A DNA stretch of 53,934 nt from Alistipes sp. CAG:831. Its GTDB lineage: Bacteria > Bacteroidota > Bacteroidia > Bacteroidales > UBA932. Below, in pieces: positions 6,665 to 14,936 of this stretch. The DNA is taken from the NCBI GenBank assembly GCA_000432775.1, contig HF990382.1:1-53934 (forward strand), written 5' to 3'. The position numbers were made by a program, and so were the translations under genes. Position 1 is the stretch's first letter. Each line of letters opens with the position of its first letter. The notes under the pieces were generated by a model, which had not been told where the DNA came from, made no database searches, and saw nothing but the letters and a program-made list of their open reading frames with translations.

Positions 6665-8929
6665 ATGGAGTTTTTGTACATAGGAATTATCATTTTCCTT
6701 TTCTGCCTCGCCATTTCGGACATTATTGTCGGCGTGAGCAACGACGCTGTCAACTTCCTCAATTCAGCGGTAGGTTCCAAGACCGCGAAATTCCGGAACC
6801 TCATCATCATCGCATCTATCGGAGTGTTCCTCGGAGCATCCCTGTCCAACGGTATGATGGATATCGCCCGCCACGGTATCTTCCAGCCTCAGTATTTCAG
6901 CTTTGCAGAGCTGATAACGATTATGCTGGCGGTAATGGTGACTGACGTGATACTGCTGGACGCATTCAACTCGAGAGGTTTGCCTACTTCCACGACGGTA
7001 TCCCTTGTATTCGAGCTGCTCGGAGGTACGGTAGCCCTTGCCATGATCAAGAATATCCAGACCGACGGGGCCCTGACATTCGCGCAGATGATCAACACGG
7101 ACAAGGCTCTCTCCGTGATCCTCGGCATATTCCTCTCCATAGCGATAGCATTCATATTCGGTATGATAATCCAGTGGATAGTCCGTACGATATTCACTTT
7201 CAACTATAAGCCCCGGATGAAATACCTGGCCGGAATCTTCGGCGGCATTGCCGTTACGGCCATCGTATATTTCCTTCTGATAAAAGGTCTGAAGGATTCC
7301 TCCTTCATGACGGCAGATGCCAATGCATGGATCAAGGAGCATACGGGCATGCTGGTTCTCTGTCTCTTCGTAGGCAGCAGCATTATCATGCAGATACTGC
7401 ACTGGTGCAAGGTAAATATCCTGAAAGTCATAGTGCTGATGGGTACGCTCTCGCTCGCTATGGCCTTTGCCGGCAATGACCTTGTCAACTTCGTCGGCGT
7501 GCCTCTCGCAGGCTTCTCCGCATGGCAGGACTATTCTGCGAACGGTATGGGTGTGGGTGCTGACAACTACCTGATGGGCAGTCTTCTCGAGCCGGCACAT
7601 ACTCCGATGATATTCCTGATACTCTCCGGAGCCACCATGGTATTCGCCCTGGCGACATCCAGAAAGGCCCGCAACGTGATCAACACCGAGGTCAACCTCA
7701 CCAATCAGAACGAGTCCGAGGCCACATTCGGAAGCTCCGCTACTGGCCGCCGTCTCGTACAGATAGCCAACTCTTTCGCAACATGGCTGGAGAAGGTCAC
7801 TCCGCTGAGAGTCCGCAACTGGATCGACAGCCGCTTCAACAAGGACGAGGCCATTCTCGTGAAAGGTGCTGCCTTCGACCAGATGAGGGCTGCCGTCAAC
7901 CTGGTGGTATCATCCCTCCTCATTGCCCTTGGCACCTCCCTCAAACTGCCTCTTTCCACTACCTTCGTGACATTCACAGTGGCCATGGGTACTTCCCTGA
8001 TGGACCGCGCCTGGGACCGCGAGAGCGCCGTAGGCAGGGTGACCGGTATGATGTCCGTGATGGGCGGCTGGCTGCTGACAGCAGTGATAGCCTTCGCTGT
8101 CTGCTTCGCGATAGCCCTGATAATGCACTATGGCAGCTTCATTGCCATGATACTGCTCAGCCTTGTGGCCTTGTTCATAATCATCAGAAGCAATATCCGT
8201 TTCAACAAGAAAGCTCATGAGAAGGAGAAGAACAAGACAGTCTTCGACCAGATGATGTCATCGGGTGACCCTGAAGAGGTATGGACACTGCTCAAGGGAC
8301 AGATTCAGGAAGGTACAGTGAAGGAGCTCAATTATGTCTCCAACTACTATACCAACTTCATCGACTGCTTCGTGAACGAGAACCTCAAGTGCCTGCGCCG
8401 GCAGTTCAACACCCTCCATGCCGAGATTTCCGACTACAAGGCTGTAAGACGCAAGGAGATACTTGCACTCAAGCGCACGGACCCCACAGTCTCGGTACAG
8501 GCCAGCACCTGGTTCCACCTCGAGTCCAACAATACCTCCCAGCTCCTGTACAGCCTCAAACGTATATCGGAGCCCTGCAAGGAGCATCTCGAGAACAATT
8601 TCAACCCTCTGCCGAAGGACTGCGCCGAGGAGTTCGCACCTGTCAGCGAGGCATTTCTCGTGCTGCTGAAAAAGGCTACGGACTATGTCGACAAATTCGA
8701 TCCGACCGCTACCCCTACCGAACTCACGAAGGAGATATCAGCGTACAAGAAAGAAGTTGCCGTACTCCGCCAGAACAACCTCGAACGTTTCAACGCCGAA
8801 TCCGATACCTCCAACTTCAATATCTACATACTGTACCAGACCATCCTGCAGGAGACCCAGCAGATGGCTGATGACCTCAAGCATCTGATCCGTGCCTATA
8901 CTTATCTTTCTACGGTGAAAGGTAAGTAA
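6665..8929 (+). CDS. PiT-family inorganic phosphate transporter with C-terminal PhoU-like domain
   Basis: About 754 residues. The first ~530 form a PiT permease: two inverted repeats carry the family signatures, SDIIVGVSNDAVNFLNSAVGS near the N-terminus and LSTTFVTFTVAMGTSLMDR in the second half. The DAVN and LSTT motifs handle phosphate and the coupling ion. The remaining ~220 residues are soluble and helical (from about NKKAHEKEKNKTVFDQM) and resemble PhoU, the negative regulator of phosphate uptake and signalling. ATG 6665 is chosen because the longer frame starts inside the -7 element. A PhoB-like regulator and a kinase follow within 40 bp, so transporter and signalling are linked. Confidence 0.9.
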   Translation: MEFLYIGIIIFLFCLAISDIIVGVSNDAVNFLNSAVGSKTAKFRNLIIIASIGVFLGASLSNGMMDIARHGIFQPQYFSFAELITIMLAVMVTDVILLDAFNSRGLPTSTTVSLVFELLGGTVALAMIKNIQTDGALTFAQMINTDKALSVILGIFLSIAIAFIFGMIIQWIVRTIFTFNYKPRMKYLAGIFGGIAVTAIVYFLLIKGLKDSSFMTADANAWIKEHTGMLVLCLFVGSSIIMQILHWCKVNILKVIVLMGTLSLAMAFAGNDLVNFVGVPLAGFSAWQDYSANGMGVGADNYLMGSLLEPAHTPMIFLILSGATMVFALATSRKARNVINTEVNLTNQNESEATFGSSATGRRLVQIANSFATWLEKVTPLRVRNWIDSRFNKDEAILVKGAAFDQMRAAVNLVVSSLLIALGTSLKLPLSTTFVTFTVAMGTSLMDRAWDRESAVGRVTGMMSVMGGWLLTAVIAFAVCFAIALIMHYGSFIAMILLSLVALFIIIRSNIRFNKKAHEKEKNKTVFDQMMSSGDPEEVWTLLKGQIQEGTVKELNYVSNYYTNFIDCFVNENLKCLRRQFNTLHAEISDYKAVRRKEILALKRTDPTVSVQASTWFHLESNNTSQLLYSLKRISEPCKEHLENNFNPLPKDCAEEFAPVSEAFLVLLKKATDYVDKFDPTATPTELTKEISAYKKEVAVLRQNNLERFNAESDTSNFNIYILYQTILQETQQMADDLKHLIRAYTYLSTVKGK

Positions 8930-8965
8930 TAAGAGGCCGATAACGGAATTATATTAAATTTGCGT

Positions 8966-9685
8966 ATGCAAAGAATTTTAGTAGTCGATGACGAGGAGTC
9001 CATCTGTGAGATTCTCCAGTTCAATCTGGAGGTCGAAGGTTACGAGGTAGAAGTGGCCTACAGCGCAGAAGAGGCTCTGAGCAAAGACATAAAAAGTTTC
9101 TCCCTCATCCTGCTCGATATAATGATGGGAGGGATGAGCGGATTCAAGATGGCCCAGATGCTCAAGAAGGATCCGGCCACCGCATCCATACCCATTATCT
9201 TCTGTACGGCTAAAGACACAGAGGACAATAAGATAGCCGGCCTGACCCTCGGGGCTGACGACTATATCTCCAAGCCGTTCTCCGTCAGGGAGGTCGTGGC
9301 GAGGGTCAAGAGTGTGCTCCGCCGCTGTACTCCCAGACCGCAGGAAACTCAGAATACACAGGCGGTGACGTCCGGCCGTACCGAGATGGACGGGGACAGC
9401 ATAGTGTACAACGGTCTGCGTCTGGACCTGCTGAAGCACAAGTGTTATATCGAGGGAAAGGAGATTCAGCTGACCAAGAAGGAAATGGAGATCATGATAC
9501 TCTTTCTCCGCAATTCCGGAAGGGTGCTTTCGCGCGAGGAGATACTGCACAATGTCTGGAGCGACGAGGTTGTGGTCCTGGACCGGACTATTGACGTCAA
9601 TATTACCCGTCTCCGCAAGAAGATAGGCGAATACGGCAAATATATTGTCACCCGTCAGGGATACGGCTACGGATTTGACGTTTAG
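8966..9685 (+). CDS. PhoB/OmpR-family response regulator
   Basis: 239 residues. The receiver domain starts MQRILVVDDEES with the acidic pair at D8-D9 and the phosphoacceptor in LILLDIMMGG (D51). The switch lysine is in ISKPFS. A DNA-binding winged helix of OmpR type follows (KEIQLTKKEMEIMILFLRNSG, then DVNITRLRKKIG). Its position between a phosphate transporter and a histidine kinase argues for a PhoB role, and Pho-box-like repeats precede the transporter. ATG 8966 is used rather than the upstream TTG. A TAAATTTG string (8955-8962) abuts the start and would give a leaderless message if it is a promoter. Confidence 0.9.
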   Translation: MQRILVVDDEESICEILQFNLEVEGYEVEVAYSAEEALSKDIKSFSLILLDIMMGGMSGFKMAQMLKKDPATASIPIIFCTAKDTEDNKIAGLTLGADDYISKPFSVREVVARVKSVLRRCTPRPQETQNTQAVTSGRTEMDGDSIVYNGLRLDLLKHKCYIEGKEIQLTKKEMEIMILFLRNSGRVLSREEILHNVWSDEVVVLDRTIDVNITRLRKKIGEYGKYIVTRQGYGYGFDV

Positions 9686-9688
9686 GCT

Positions 9689-10645
9689 ATGTTCAAGGAG
9701 TTCATACACAGGAGGGAACTTCTCTCAAGACTTGAGGAATTCGTCTATATGGCAGAGAAGGGCAATCCGCTCGATGCCTCTTTCCCCTCTTTTCCTGACA
9801 GCAAGTACGGGCGTCTGCTCAACCGGCTGGTGAATACTTACCGTCGGGATATGAATGACCGGGATACGCTCAGTGCCGCCAGAGAACTGGTGGTGCGCGA
9901 GTCTCAGGACAATATCCGTCAGAAGAAGCAGCTTACCCAGAATATCAGCCATGAACTGAAGACTCCTGTCAGCAGTATCAACGGATACCTTGAGACAGTT
10001 ATCAACAATCCCGGGCTTTCGGCCCAGCAGCGCGACATCTTTCTGCGCAAGTGCTATGAGCAGTCCCAGCGGTTGTCCAGCCTTCTTCTCGACCTCTCTA
10101 CCATCACCCGGATGGATGAGGCCGGAGACAAGATTGAGAAGGAGCTTCTTAGTCTCTCGGAAATAGTTGCCGAGGCAGTTTCCGATATGGAGCCGATAGC
10201 CGGGAAATTCGACGACAAGACCGGGCCGATGGTCAAAATAGGACCGGAGGACAGAGGTACGATGAAGATAATCAACAATTTCCCCGAAGGCAAGGAAATT
10301 CTGGGCAACCGCTCTCTTCTGTATTCCATCTTCCGCAATCTTCTGGAAAATGCTCTCTTCTACTCGAAGGGAACAAAAGTCACGATATCCCTTGAGGGGG
10401 AAAGTGATCTGGAGTACCGTATTTTCATCGAGGATGACGGAGTGGGAATCGATTCCATGCATCTGGCCCGCATATTCGAGCGTTTCTACCGGGTAGACAA
10501 GGGACGCAGCCGCAAGTTGGGAGGTACGGGGCTCGGACTGTCGATAGTGAAAAATGCGGTCAATCTGCATGGCGGTGCAATCCGTGCCGTGCCTGTAACT
10601 CCGTCGGGACTCAGGTTTGAGTTTACTCTGGCGAAAGAATCCTGA
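9689..10645 (+). CDS. Cytosolic sensor histidine kinase, PhoR-like partner
   Basis: 318 residues with no membrane segment or signal peptide. About 85 N-terminal residues precede the dimerisation domain, whose H-box is NISHELKTPVSSINGY. The ATPase domain shows the N-box NLLENALFYS, a G1 box DDGVGID, an F-box ERFYRVD and a G2 box GGTGLGLS. It starts 3 bp after the response regulator, so the two are surely partners. PhoR proteins are usually membrane-anchored with a PAS domain; this one has neither. It probably takes its signal from a protein contact, the PhoU-like tail of the co-transcribed transporter being the obvious candidate (inference). Confidence 0.88.
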   Translation: MFKEFIHRRELLSRLEEFVYMAEKGNPLDASFPSFPDSKYGRLLNRLVNTYRRDMNDRDTLSAARELVVRESQDNIRQKKQLTQNISHELKTPVSSINGYLETVINNPGLSAQQRDIFLRKCYEQSQRLSSLLLDLSTITRMDEAGDKIEKELLSLSEIVAEAVSDMEPIAGKFDDKTGPMVKIGPEDRGTMKIINNFPEGKEILGNRSLLYSIFRNLLENALFYSKGTKVTISLEGESDLEYRIFIEDDGVGIDSMHLARIFERFYRVDKGRSRKLGGTGLGLSIVKNAVNLHGGAIRAVPVTPSGLRFEFTLAKES

Positions 10646-10652
10646 AATCTGT

Positions 10653-11246
10653 CTAGAACAATGCCGGCTCCGGGAGTATCTGGAAACTTTTCCGGTGCAG
10701 GGGAGTGATACCCAGACGCTCCACGGCTTCCCTGTGCGCTGCTGTGGGGTATCCGAAATTGCTCTCCCATCCATAGTCTGGATATCTCTTTGCCGCCTCC
10801 CTCATGTAGTCGTCCCTGCTTGTCTTGGCCAGAATGGAGGCTGCTGCGATAGAGGCGAATCTTCCGTCTCCCTTGATGTGGCAGTGATACGGGATATTCC
10901 CGTAGGGTCGGAAGCGGTTGCCGTCTACTATGATGTGCTGAGGGCGGAGTGTCAGACCGTCAAGAGCCCTATGCATGGCCAGTATCGAGGCCTGCAGGAT
11001 ATTGATTCCGTCTATTTCCTCCGGACTTGACGATGCCACGGCCCAGGCCAGGGCCTTTTCCTGAATAAAGCTGCGCAGTCTTTCCCTCTCCTTGCGGGAC
11101 AGCTGCTTGGAATCGTTGAGGCCGGGATCCTCAAAATCCTCCGGCAGTATGACGGCTGCGGCGTAGACCGGTCCTGCTATGCAGCCGCGGCCGGCCTCAT
11201 CTGTGCCGGCTTCAATCACTCCGGCTATATCGTAAGCATCCAACAT
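10653..11246 (-). CDS. rnhB: Ribonuclease HII
   Basis: 197 residues from ATG 11246; an in-frame TTG at 11258 is less likely. It cleaves RNA at single ribonucleotides or RNA/DNA hybrids. GTDEAGRGCIAGPV near the N-terminus carries the catalytic Asp-Glu pair. VDGNRF holds the third acidic residue, and HIKGDGRFASIAAASILAK with DDYM completes the site. It converges on the histidine kinase gene with only 7 bp between stops and no clear terminator. The XRE regulator gene ends 12 bp upstream on the same strand, so the two may share a transcript. Confidence 0.95.
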   Translation of the reverse strand: MLDAYDIAGVIEAGTDEAGRGCIAGPVYAAAVILPEDFEDPGLNDSKQLSRKERERLRSFIQEKALAWAVASSSPEEIDGINILQASILAMHRALDGLTLRPQHIIVDGNRFRPYGNIPYHCHIKGDGRFASIAAASILAKTSRDDYMREAAKRYPDYGWESNFGYPTAAHREAVERLGITPLHRKSFQILPEPALF

Positions 11247-11258
11247 GATGCAAAACAA

Positions 11259-11594
11259 CTAAATTTTTCGCAAAAGCTGTTCCTGAAGTTCGATAATTCT
11301 GTTCTTGTCGGCCAGAGCGGCTTCCAGTTCCGCTATCCTGTGGTCTTTCTCGGTTATGATTTTCTCAAATTTTTCCTTTTCTCCCGGCTCGTAGCCAAGC
11401 ACCAGGGCTTCTTCCGTGAGGTCCAGCGCGTCGGCGATTTTCGGGAGGTGCTCGCTTATCAGGGCGGTCTTGCCTTTTTCTATCTTATAGTAAGCGGTCT
11501 GGGATATCGACAGGCGCTCCGCAATCTCAGCTTGCGAGAGGTTGTGCTCCCTGCGATAGCGGGCAATCCTGTTCTTGATATCCTTGTCGTTCAT
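11259..11594 (-). CDS. XRE-family DNA-binding regulator with C-terminal coiled coil
   Basis: 111 residues from ATG 11594 (MNDKDIKNRIARYRRE). A Cro/C1-type helix-turn-helix covers residues ~5-60 (LSQAEIAERLSISQTAYYKIEKGKT). A charged heptad-like helix follows to the end (ITEKDHRIAELEAALADKNR), suggesting dimerisation. The frame extends further upstream, but that part is AT-rich, implausible as protein, and contains the promoter. The AT-rich upstream region holds two inverted repeats and a divergent 59-codon ORF. Autoregulation or control of that ORF is possible (inference). Confidence 0.85.
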   Translation of the reverse strand: MNDKDIKNRIARYRREHNLSQAEIAERLSISQTAYYKIEKGKTALISEHLPKIADALDLTEEALVLGYEPGEKEKFEKIITEKDHRIAELEAALADKNRIIELQEQLLRKI

Positions 11595-11599
11595 ATGAA

Positions 11600-11607
11600 C
11601 AAAAGTA
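11600..11607 (-). promoter_or_regulatory. -7 element of the XRE gene
   Basis: The minus strand reads TACTTTTG, ending only 5 nt before ATG 11594. If used, the transcript would be leaderless or nearly so. Confidence 0.45.
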
Positions 11608-11685
11608 TACCCGAAATAGGAATTAAAAAATAAAACGAAAGTTATATAATATAACCAATAGTTATTGCATGCAGGGGAACCAGTC

Positions 11686-11715
11686 AAAAAACATGTAAAA
11701 ACGTTTATGTTTTTT
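11686..11715. repeat. Perfect 9-bp inverted repeat in the XRE upstream region
   Basis: AAAAAACAT (11686-11694) and ATGTTTTTT (11707-11715) flank a 12-nt loop. The stem is too AT-rich for a good terminator, so it is more likely a protein-binding site. Confidence 0.5.
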
Positions 11716-11746
11716 AACAAAAGAGAATCATTATCGACGTCATATA

Positions 11747-11774
11747 TAACTTTGGGTTGTAATTTATAACCCAA
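11747..11774 (+). promoter_or_regulatory. -7 element overlapping an inverted repeat, upstream of a 59-codon ORF
   Basis: TAACTTTG (11747-11754) matches the -7 consensus. It overlaps the left arm of an inverted repeat, TTGGGTT (11752-11758) / AACCCAA (11768-11774), so a dimeric repressor bound there would block initiation. Confidence 0.5.
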
Positions 11775-11788
11775 GTAATAGAATTGTT

Positions 11789-11968
11789 ATGATCAGAGAT
11801 GCTTTAAGGCGCCGGACTTACAGGCGCGATGAGAAAATTACAATGGCCCGGCTTCTTTTTGCCAGGGCACTTATGATGGAGTATGGTGTCCCTTACAGTT
11901 GTATCTGGACACTGGCCGGTTTCTCTTCCCTCCGGCAGATGGAAAAAGCCTGGAACGCCATTTTCTGA
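11789..11968 (+). CDS. Small 59-residue protein, possibly HTH-like
   Basis: An ORF starting MIRDALRRRTYRRDEK, 35 bp after a -7 element and ending 12 bp before a terminator, so it forms a complete small transcription unit. Residues ~25-55 (ALMMEYGVPYSCIWTLAGFSS) faintly resemble the second helix-turn-helix of AraC-type regulators, with the aGFSS turn conserved. It is basic and could bind DNA. It could also be a remnant of a larger regulator. It is divergent from the XRE gene across a shared AT-rich control region. Confidence 0.45.
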   Translation: MIRDALRRRTYRRDEKITMARLLFARALMMEYGVPYSCIWTLAGFSSLRQMEKAWNAIF

Positions 11969-11980
11969 CGGACATCCTAA

Positions 11981-12021
11981 GCAAAAAGCCGCACCGGAAC
12001 GATTCCGATGCGGCTCTTTGC
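11981..12021. terminator. Bidirectional intrinsic terminator
   Basis: Nested stem: GCAAAAAGCCGCA / TGCGGCTCTTTGC with one mismatch, and an inner CGGAA/TTCCG. T-rich tracts follow on both strands. It ends the small ORF and the EF-G2 gene. Confidence 0.85.
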
Positions 12022-12038
12022 TTTTATGACGCACTTGT

Positions 12039-14192
12039 TTACTCGTCTTTCTCCTCTTCCTGGTAAGCCTTCAGCAGTTTCTCCTGAACATCTGCAGGAA
12101 CCTGCTGGTACTCTGCCATCTCCATGGTGAAGGAGGCACGGCCGGAAGTCAGGGAGCTGAGGGTGGTGGAGTACTTGTAGAGCTCTGCAAGAGGAACGCG
12201 TGCCTTAAGCACCTCGAATCCCTTTACGCTGCTCATGCCCTCGATCATCGCCCTGCGGCCCTGGAGGTCGGACATCACATCGCCCATATACTCGCCGGGC
12301 ACCATAATCTCGATGTTGCAGATAGGCTCCATGATCTTGGGACCGGCGTTGCGGAAGGCCTCCTTGAAGGCGTTGCGGGCAGCCAGCTTGAAGGAGATCT
12401 CGTTGGAGTCCACCGGGTGCATCTTGCCGTCGTACACGTAAACGCGGATGTCGCGGGCGTAGGAACCTGTCAGAGGACCTTCCTCCATCTTCTCCATGAT
12501 ACCCTTGAGGATGGCGGGCATGAAGCGGGCGTCGATGGCGCCGCCGACGATACAGTTGTAGAACTCGAGCTTTCCGCCCCAGTCCATGGTGTATTCTTCC
12601 TTGGACTTGATGTTGAGCACCATCTCCTTGCCGTCTACCTTGAAGCGGTTGTTCTGGGGAGCACCTTCCACGTAGGGCTCCAGAAGGAGGTGTACCTCAC
12701 CGAACTGGCCGGCACCTCCGGACTGTTTCTTGTGACGGTAGTTGGCTGCGGCGACCTTTGTAATCGTCTCGCGGTAGGAAATGCGGGGAGCCATGAACTC
12801 GACCTCCATCTTGTTGATGTTGTTGATCTGCCATTTGAGGATGTTGATGTGCTGCTCGCCCTGTCCGCTGAGGATGGTCTGCTTGAGCTCCTTGGCGTAC
12901 TGTACGATGTAGGTGGGATCCTCGGCTGCGGCCTTGTTGAGGATCTCGCCGAGCTTCTCCTCGTCCTTCTCGTCCACAGCCTTGATGGCAGTGCGGTACT
13001 TGGCCTGAGGGTATACGATGGGCTCGTAGACGATTTCCTGGCCGGGAGTGCAGAGAGTCTGGTTGGACTTCACGGTCTTCAGCTTCACGGTGCAGCCTAT
13101 GTCGCCGGCCACCATCTCGCTTACTTTCTCCCTCTTCTTGCCGGCTACTGCGAATATCTGGGAGATGCGCTCCTTGTTGCCGTTCTCGGCGTTGACAAGG
13201 TCCATGCCCTCGGTCAGCTTGCCTGACATCACCTTGAAGTACGCAACGTCTCCGAGGTGCTGCTCCAGGGCATTCTTGAAGATGAAGATCGATGTGGGAC
13301 CGTCCACGCTGCAGGGGATGCTCTTGCCGTCCTTGGTGGCTTCCTTGTCCTCTGCGGGTGAGGGGGCCACGTTGATCATGAACTCCATGAGCTTCTTGAC
13401 TCCGATATCCTTCCTGGCGGAGATGCAGAAGGTAGGCATGATGGAGCCCTGAAGGAAGCCGAGGTTGAGACCTTTTTCTATCTCCTCGCGTGTCAGCTCA
13501 CCTGCGTCGAAGTATTTCTCCATGAGGGCCTCGTCGCTCTCTGCTGCCATCTCGGTGAGGGCTGCGAGCACTTCGTCGGCCTGAGCCTTGAGGTCTGCGG
13601 GGATATCGTGCTCCTCGCGGGTGCCGTTCTCGTCCTTGAAAGTGTACATCTTCATGGTGAGCACGTCTATGAACCCGTTGAAACCGGCTCCTACGGCTAC
13701 GGGGAACTGTACGAGGACTATCTTGCTGCCGAAAGCCTCTTTCAGGGAGTCGATGGTGGTCTCCCAGTTGGCCTTCTCGGCGTCGAGCTGGTTCACTGCC
13801 ACCACGAGAGGCTTCTTATAATTTTCAGCGTACCTTCCGAAAATCTCAGTACCTACTTCCACTCCCTGCTGTGCATTTACTAAGAGGATACCGGAATCGC
13901 ATACCTTGAACGAGGAGATCACTCCGCCGATGAAATCGTCGGCACCGGGAGTATCCATGATGTTCAGCTTGTTGTCCATGAACTCCGTGTAGAGGGGAGT
14001 CGAATAGATGGAGCGCTGGTTGATCTGCTCGATTTCGGTGTTGTCACTGATGGTGTTCTTGGCTTCTACGGTACCTCTGCGGTCGATCACTTTGCCTTCG
14101 AACATCATAGCTTCCGACAAGGTGGTTTTCCCAGATTTAGAGCTTCCCAGAAGCACGACATTTCTGATGTTTCCGGTCTGGTAGGTTTTCAT
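12039..14192 (-). CDS. EF-G paralogue of the Bacteroides EF-G2 type
   Basis: 717-residue translational GTPase paralogue resembling EF-G2 of Bacteroides thetaiotaomicron, which supports translation during carbon starvation and is reported to lack GTPase activity. What is visible agrees. The P-loop is intact (GSSKSGKT, residues 16-23). Switch II reads DTPGADDF (80-87), with Ala84 where canonical EF-G has the catalytic His. Switch I lacks the ERGITI motif, and the NKxD motif is NQLD. Domains II to V follow (KSGGAGQFGEVHLLLEP is the domain IV start). It is monocistronic, with its own promoter and terminator. It is not the housekeeping fusA. Confidence 0.9.
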   Translation of the reverse strand: MKTYQTGNIRNVVLLGSSKSGKTTLSEAMMFEGKVIDRRGTVEAKNTISDNTEIEQINQRSIYSTPLYTEFMDNKLNIMDTPGADDFIGGVISSFKVCDSGILLVNAQQGVEVGTEIFGRYAENYKKPLVVAVNQLDAEKANWETTIDSLKEAFGSKIVLVQFPVAVGAGFNGFIDVLTMKMYTFKDENGTREEHDIPADLKAQADEVLAALTEMAAESDEALMEKYFDAGELTREEIEKGLNLGFLQGSIMPTFCISARKDIGVKKLMEFMINVAPSPAEDKEATKDGKSIPCSVDGPTSIFIFKNALEQHLGDVAYFKVMSGKLTEGMDLVNAENGNKERISQIFAVAGKKREKVSEMVAGDIGCTVKLKTVKSNQTLCTPGQEIVYEPIVYPQAKYRTAIKAVDEKDEEKLGEILNKAAAEDPTYIVQYAKELKQTILSGQGEQHINILKWQINNINKMEVEFMAPRISYRETITKVAAANYRHKKQSGGAGQFGEVHLLLEPYVEGAPQNNRFKVDGKEMVLNIKSKEEYTMDWGGKLEFYNCIVGGAIDARFMPAILKGIMEKMEEGPLTGSYARDIRVYVYDGKMHPVDSNEISFKLAARNAFKEAFRNAGPKIMEPICNIEIMVPGEYMGDVMSDLQGRRAMIEGMSSVKGFEVLKARVPLAELYKYSTTLSSLTSGRASFTMEMAEYQQVPADVQEKLLKAYQEEEKDE

Positions 14193-14239
14193 ATTCTCAA
14201 AAGAATTAGTATTAGTTAGTAAATTTTGTCAATATCCTA

Positions 14240-14271
14240 CAAATTTAGGGAATCTGTAAGACAAATGCAAG
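14240..14271 (-). promoter_or_regulatory. Promoter of the EF-G2 gene
   Basis: On the minus strand CTTG (14268-14271), a 20-bp spacer, then TAAATTTG (14240-14247), a near-consensus -33/-7 pair about 45 bp before the start. Confidence 0.6.
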
Positions 14272-14282
14272 AATCCCGTAAC

Positions 14283-14936
14283 CTAATTGAAAAAAAGTCC
14301 GTCTTTCATCTCCAGCATCCTGTCGGACATGGAGGCCAGGTCCCGGTCGTGGGTTACTATGATGACGGTCTGTCCGAAACGGTCGCGGAGGTCGAAGAAA
14401 AGCTGATGGATGTCCTTCTTGGTGTTGCTGTCCAGATTGCCGGAAGGCTCATCAGCCAGAATGACGCTGGGACGGTTGATGACGGCCCTGGCTATGGCCA
14501 CACGCTGCTGCTCGCCGCCCGAAAGTTCGGCCGGCTTGTGCTCCATCCTGTGGCCAAGACCCAGTGATGAGAGCAGGTCCGAGGCCTGACGCCTGGCCTC
14601 GGAAGCGCCGGTGCGGGCTATGAGGGCGGGAATCATGACATTTTCCAGCGCGGTGAATTCGGGAAGCAGATGGTGGAACTGAAATACGAACCCTATCTTC
14701 CGGTTGCGGAAATCCGCCAGTGCATCGGAGGACAGGGAGAATATGTCGGTACCGTCAATGAGGACCTTCCCGGTATCGGGGCGGGAGAGTGAGCCCAGAA
14801 TCTGAAGTAGGGTGGACTTGCCTGCTCCACTGGCACCTACTATGGATATGACTTCGCGGTCATCGGCCTGGAAGTCTATGCCGCGCAGCACTGTTACCTG
14901 GCCGAAACTCTTGGTGATGGATGTTGCCCGGATCAT
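14283..14936 (-). CDS. lolD: LolD-like lipoprotein-release ABC transporter ATPase
   Basis: 217 residues. Walker A GASGAGKST (~35), Q-loop VFQFHHLLPEFTALENVM, signature LSGGEQQRVAIARA and Walker B VILADEPSGNLD all match the LolD/MacB-type ATPases that drive lipoprotein release or substrate extrusion from the inner membrane. No permease gene is adjacent, as is common for LolD in Bacteroidota. Its ATG overlaps the stop of the preceding gene by 4 nt, making it the last gene of the sigma-factor operon. LolD is the best guess; another MacB-family ATPase is possible. Confidence 0.85.
   Translation of the reverse strand: MIRATSITKSFGQVTVLRGIDFQADDREVISIVGASGAGKSTLLQILGSLSRPDTGKVLIDGTDIFSLSSDALADFRNRKIGFVFQFHHLLPEFTALENVMIPALIARTGASEARRQASDLLSSLGLGHRMEHKPAELSGGEQQRVAIARAVINRPSVILADEPSGNLDSNTKKDIHQLFFDLRDRFGQTVIIVTHDRDLASMSDRMLEMKDGLFFN

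Noticed and set aside
8955..8962. TAAATTTG as a promoter for the response regulator
   Set aside because: It ends 3 nt before the ATG and lacks a -33 partner; the gene is more simply read from the transporter promoter. Left as a possible leaderless start only.
11686..11715. AT-rich inverted repeat as a terminator
   Set aside because: The stem has almost no GC pairs, so it would be too weak; kept only as a possible binding site.
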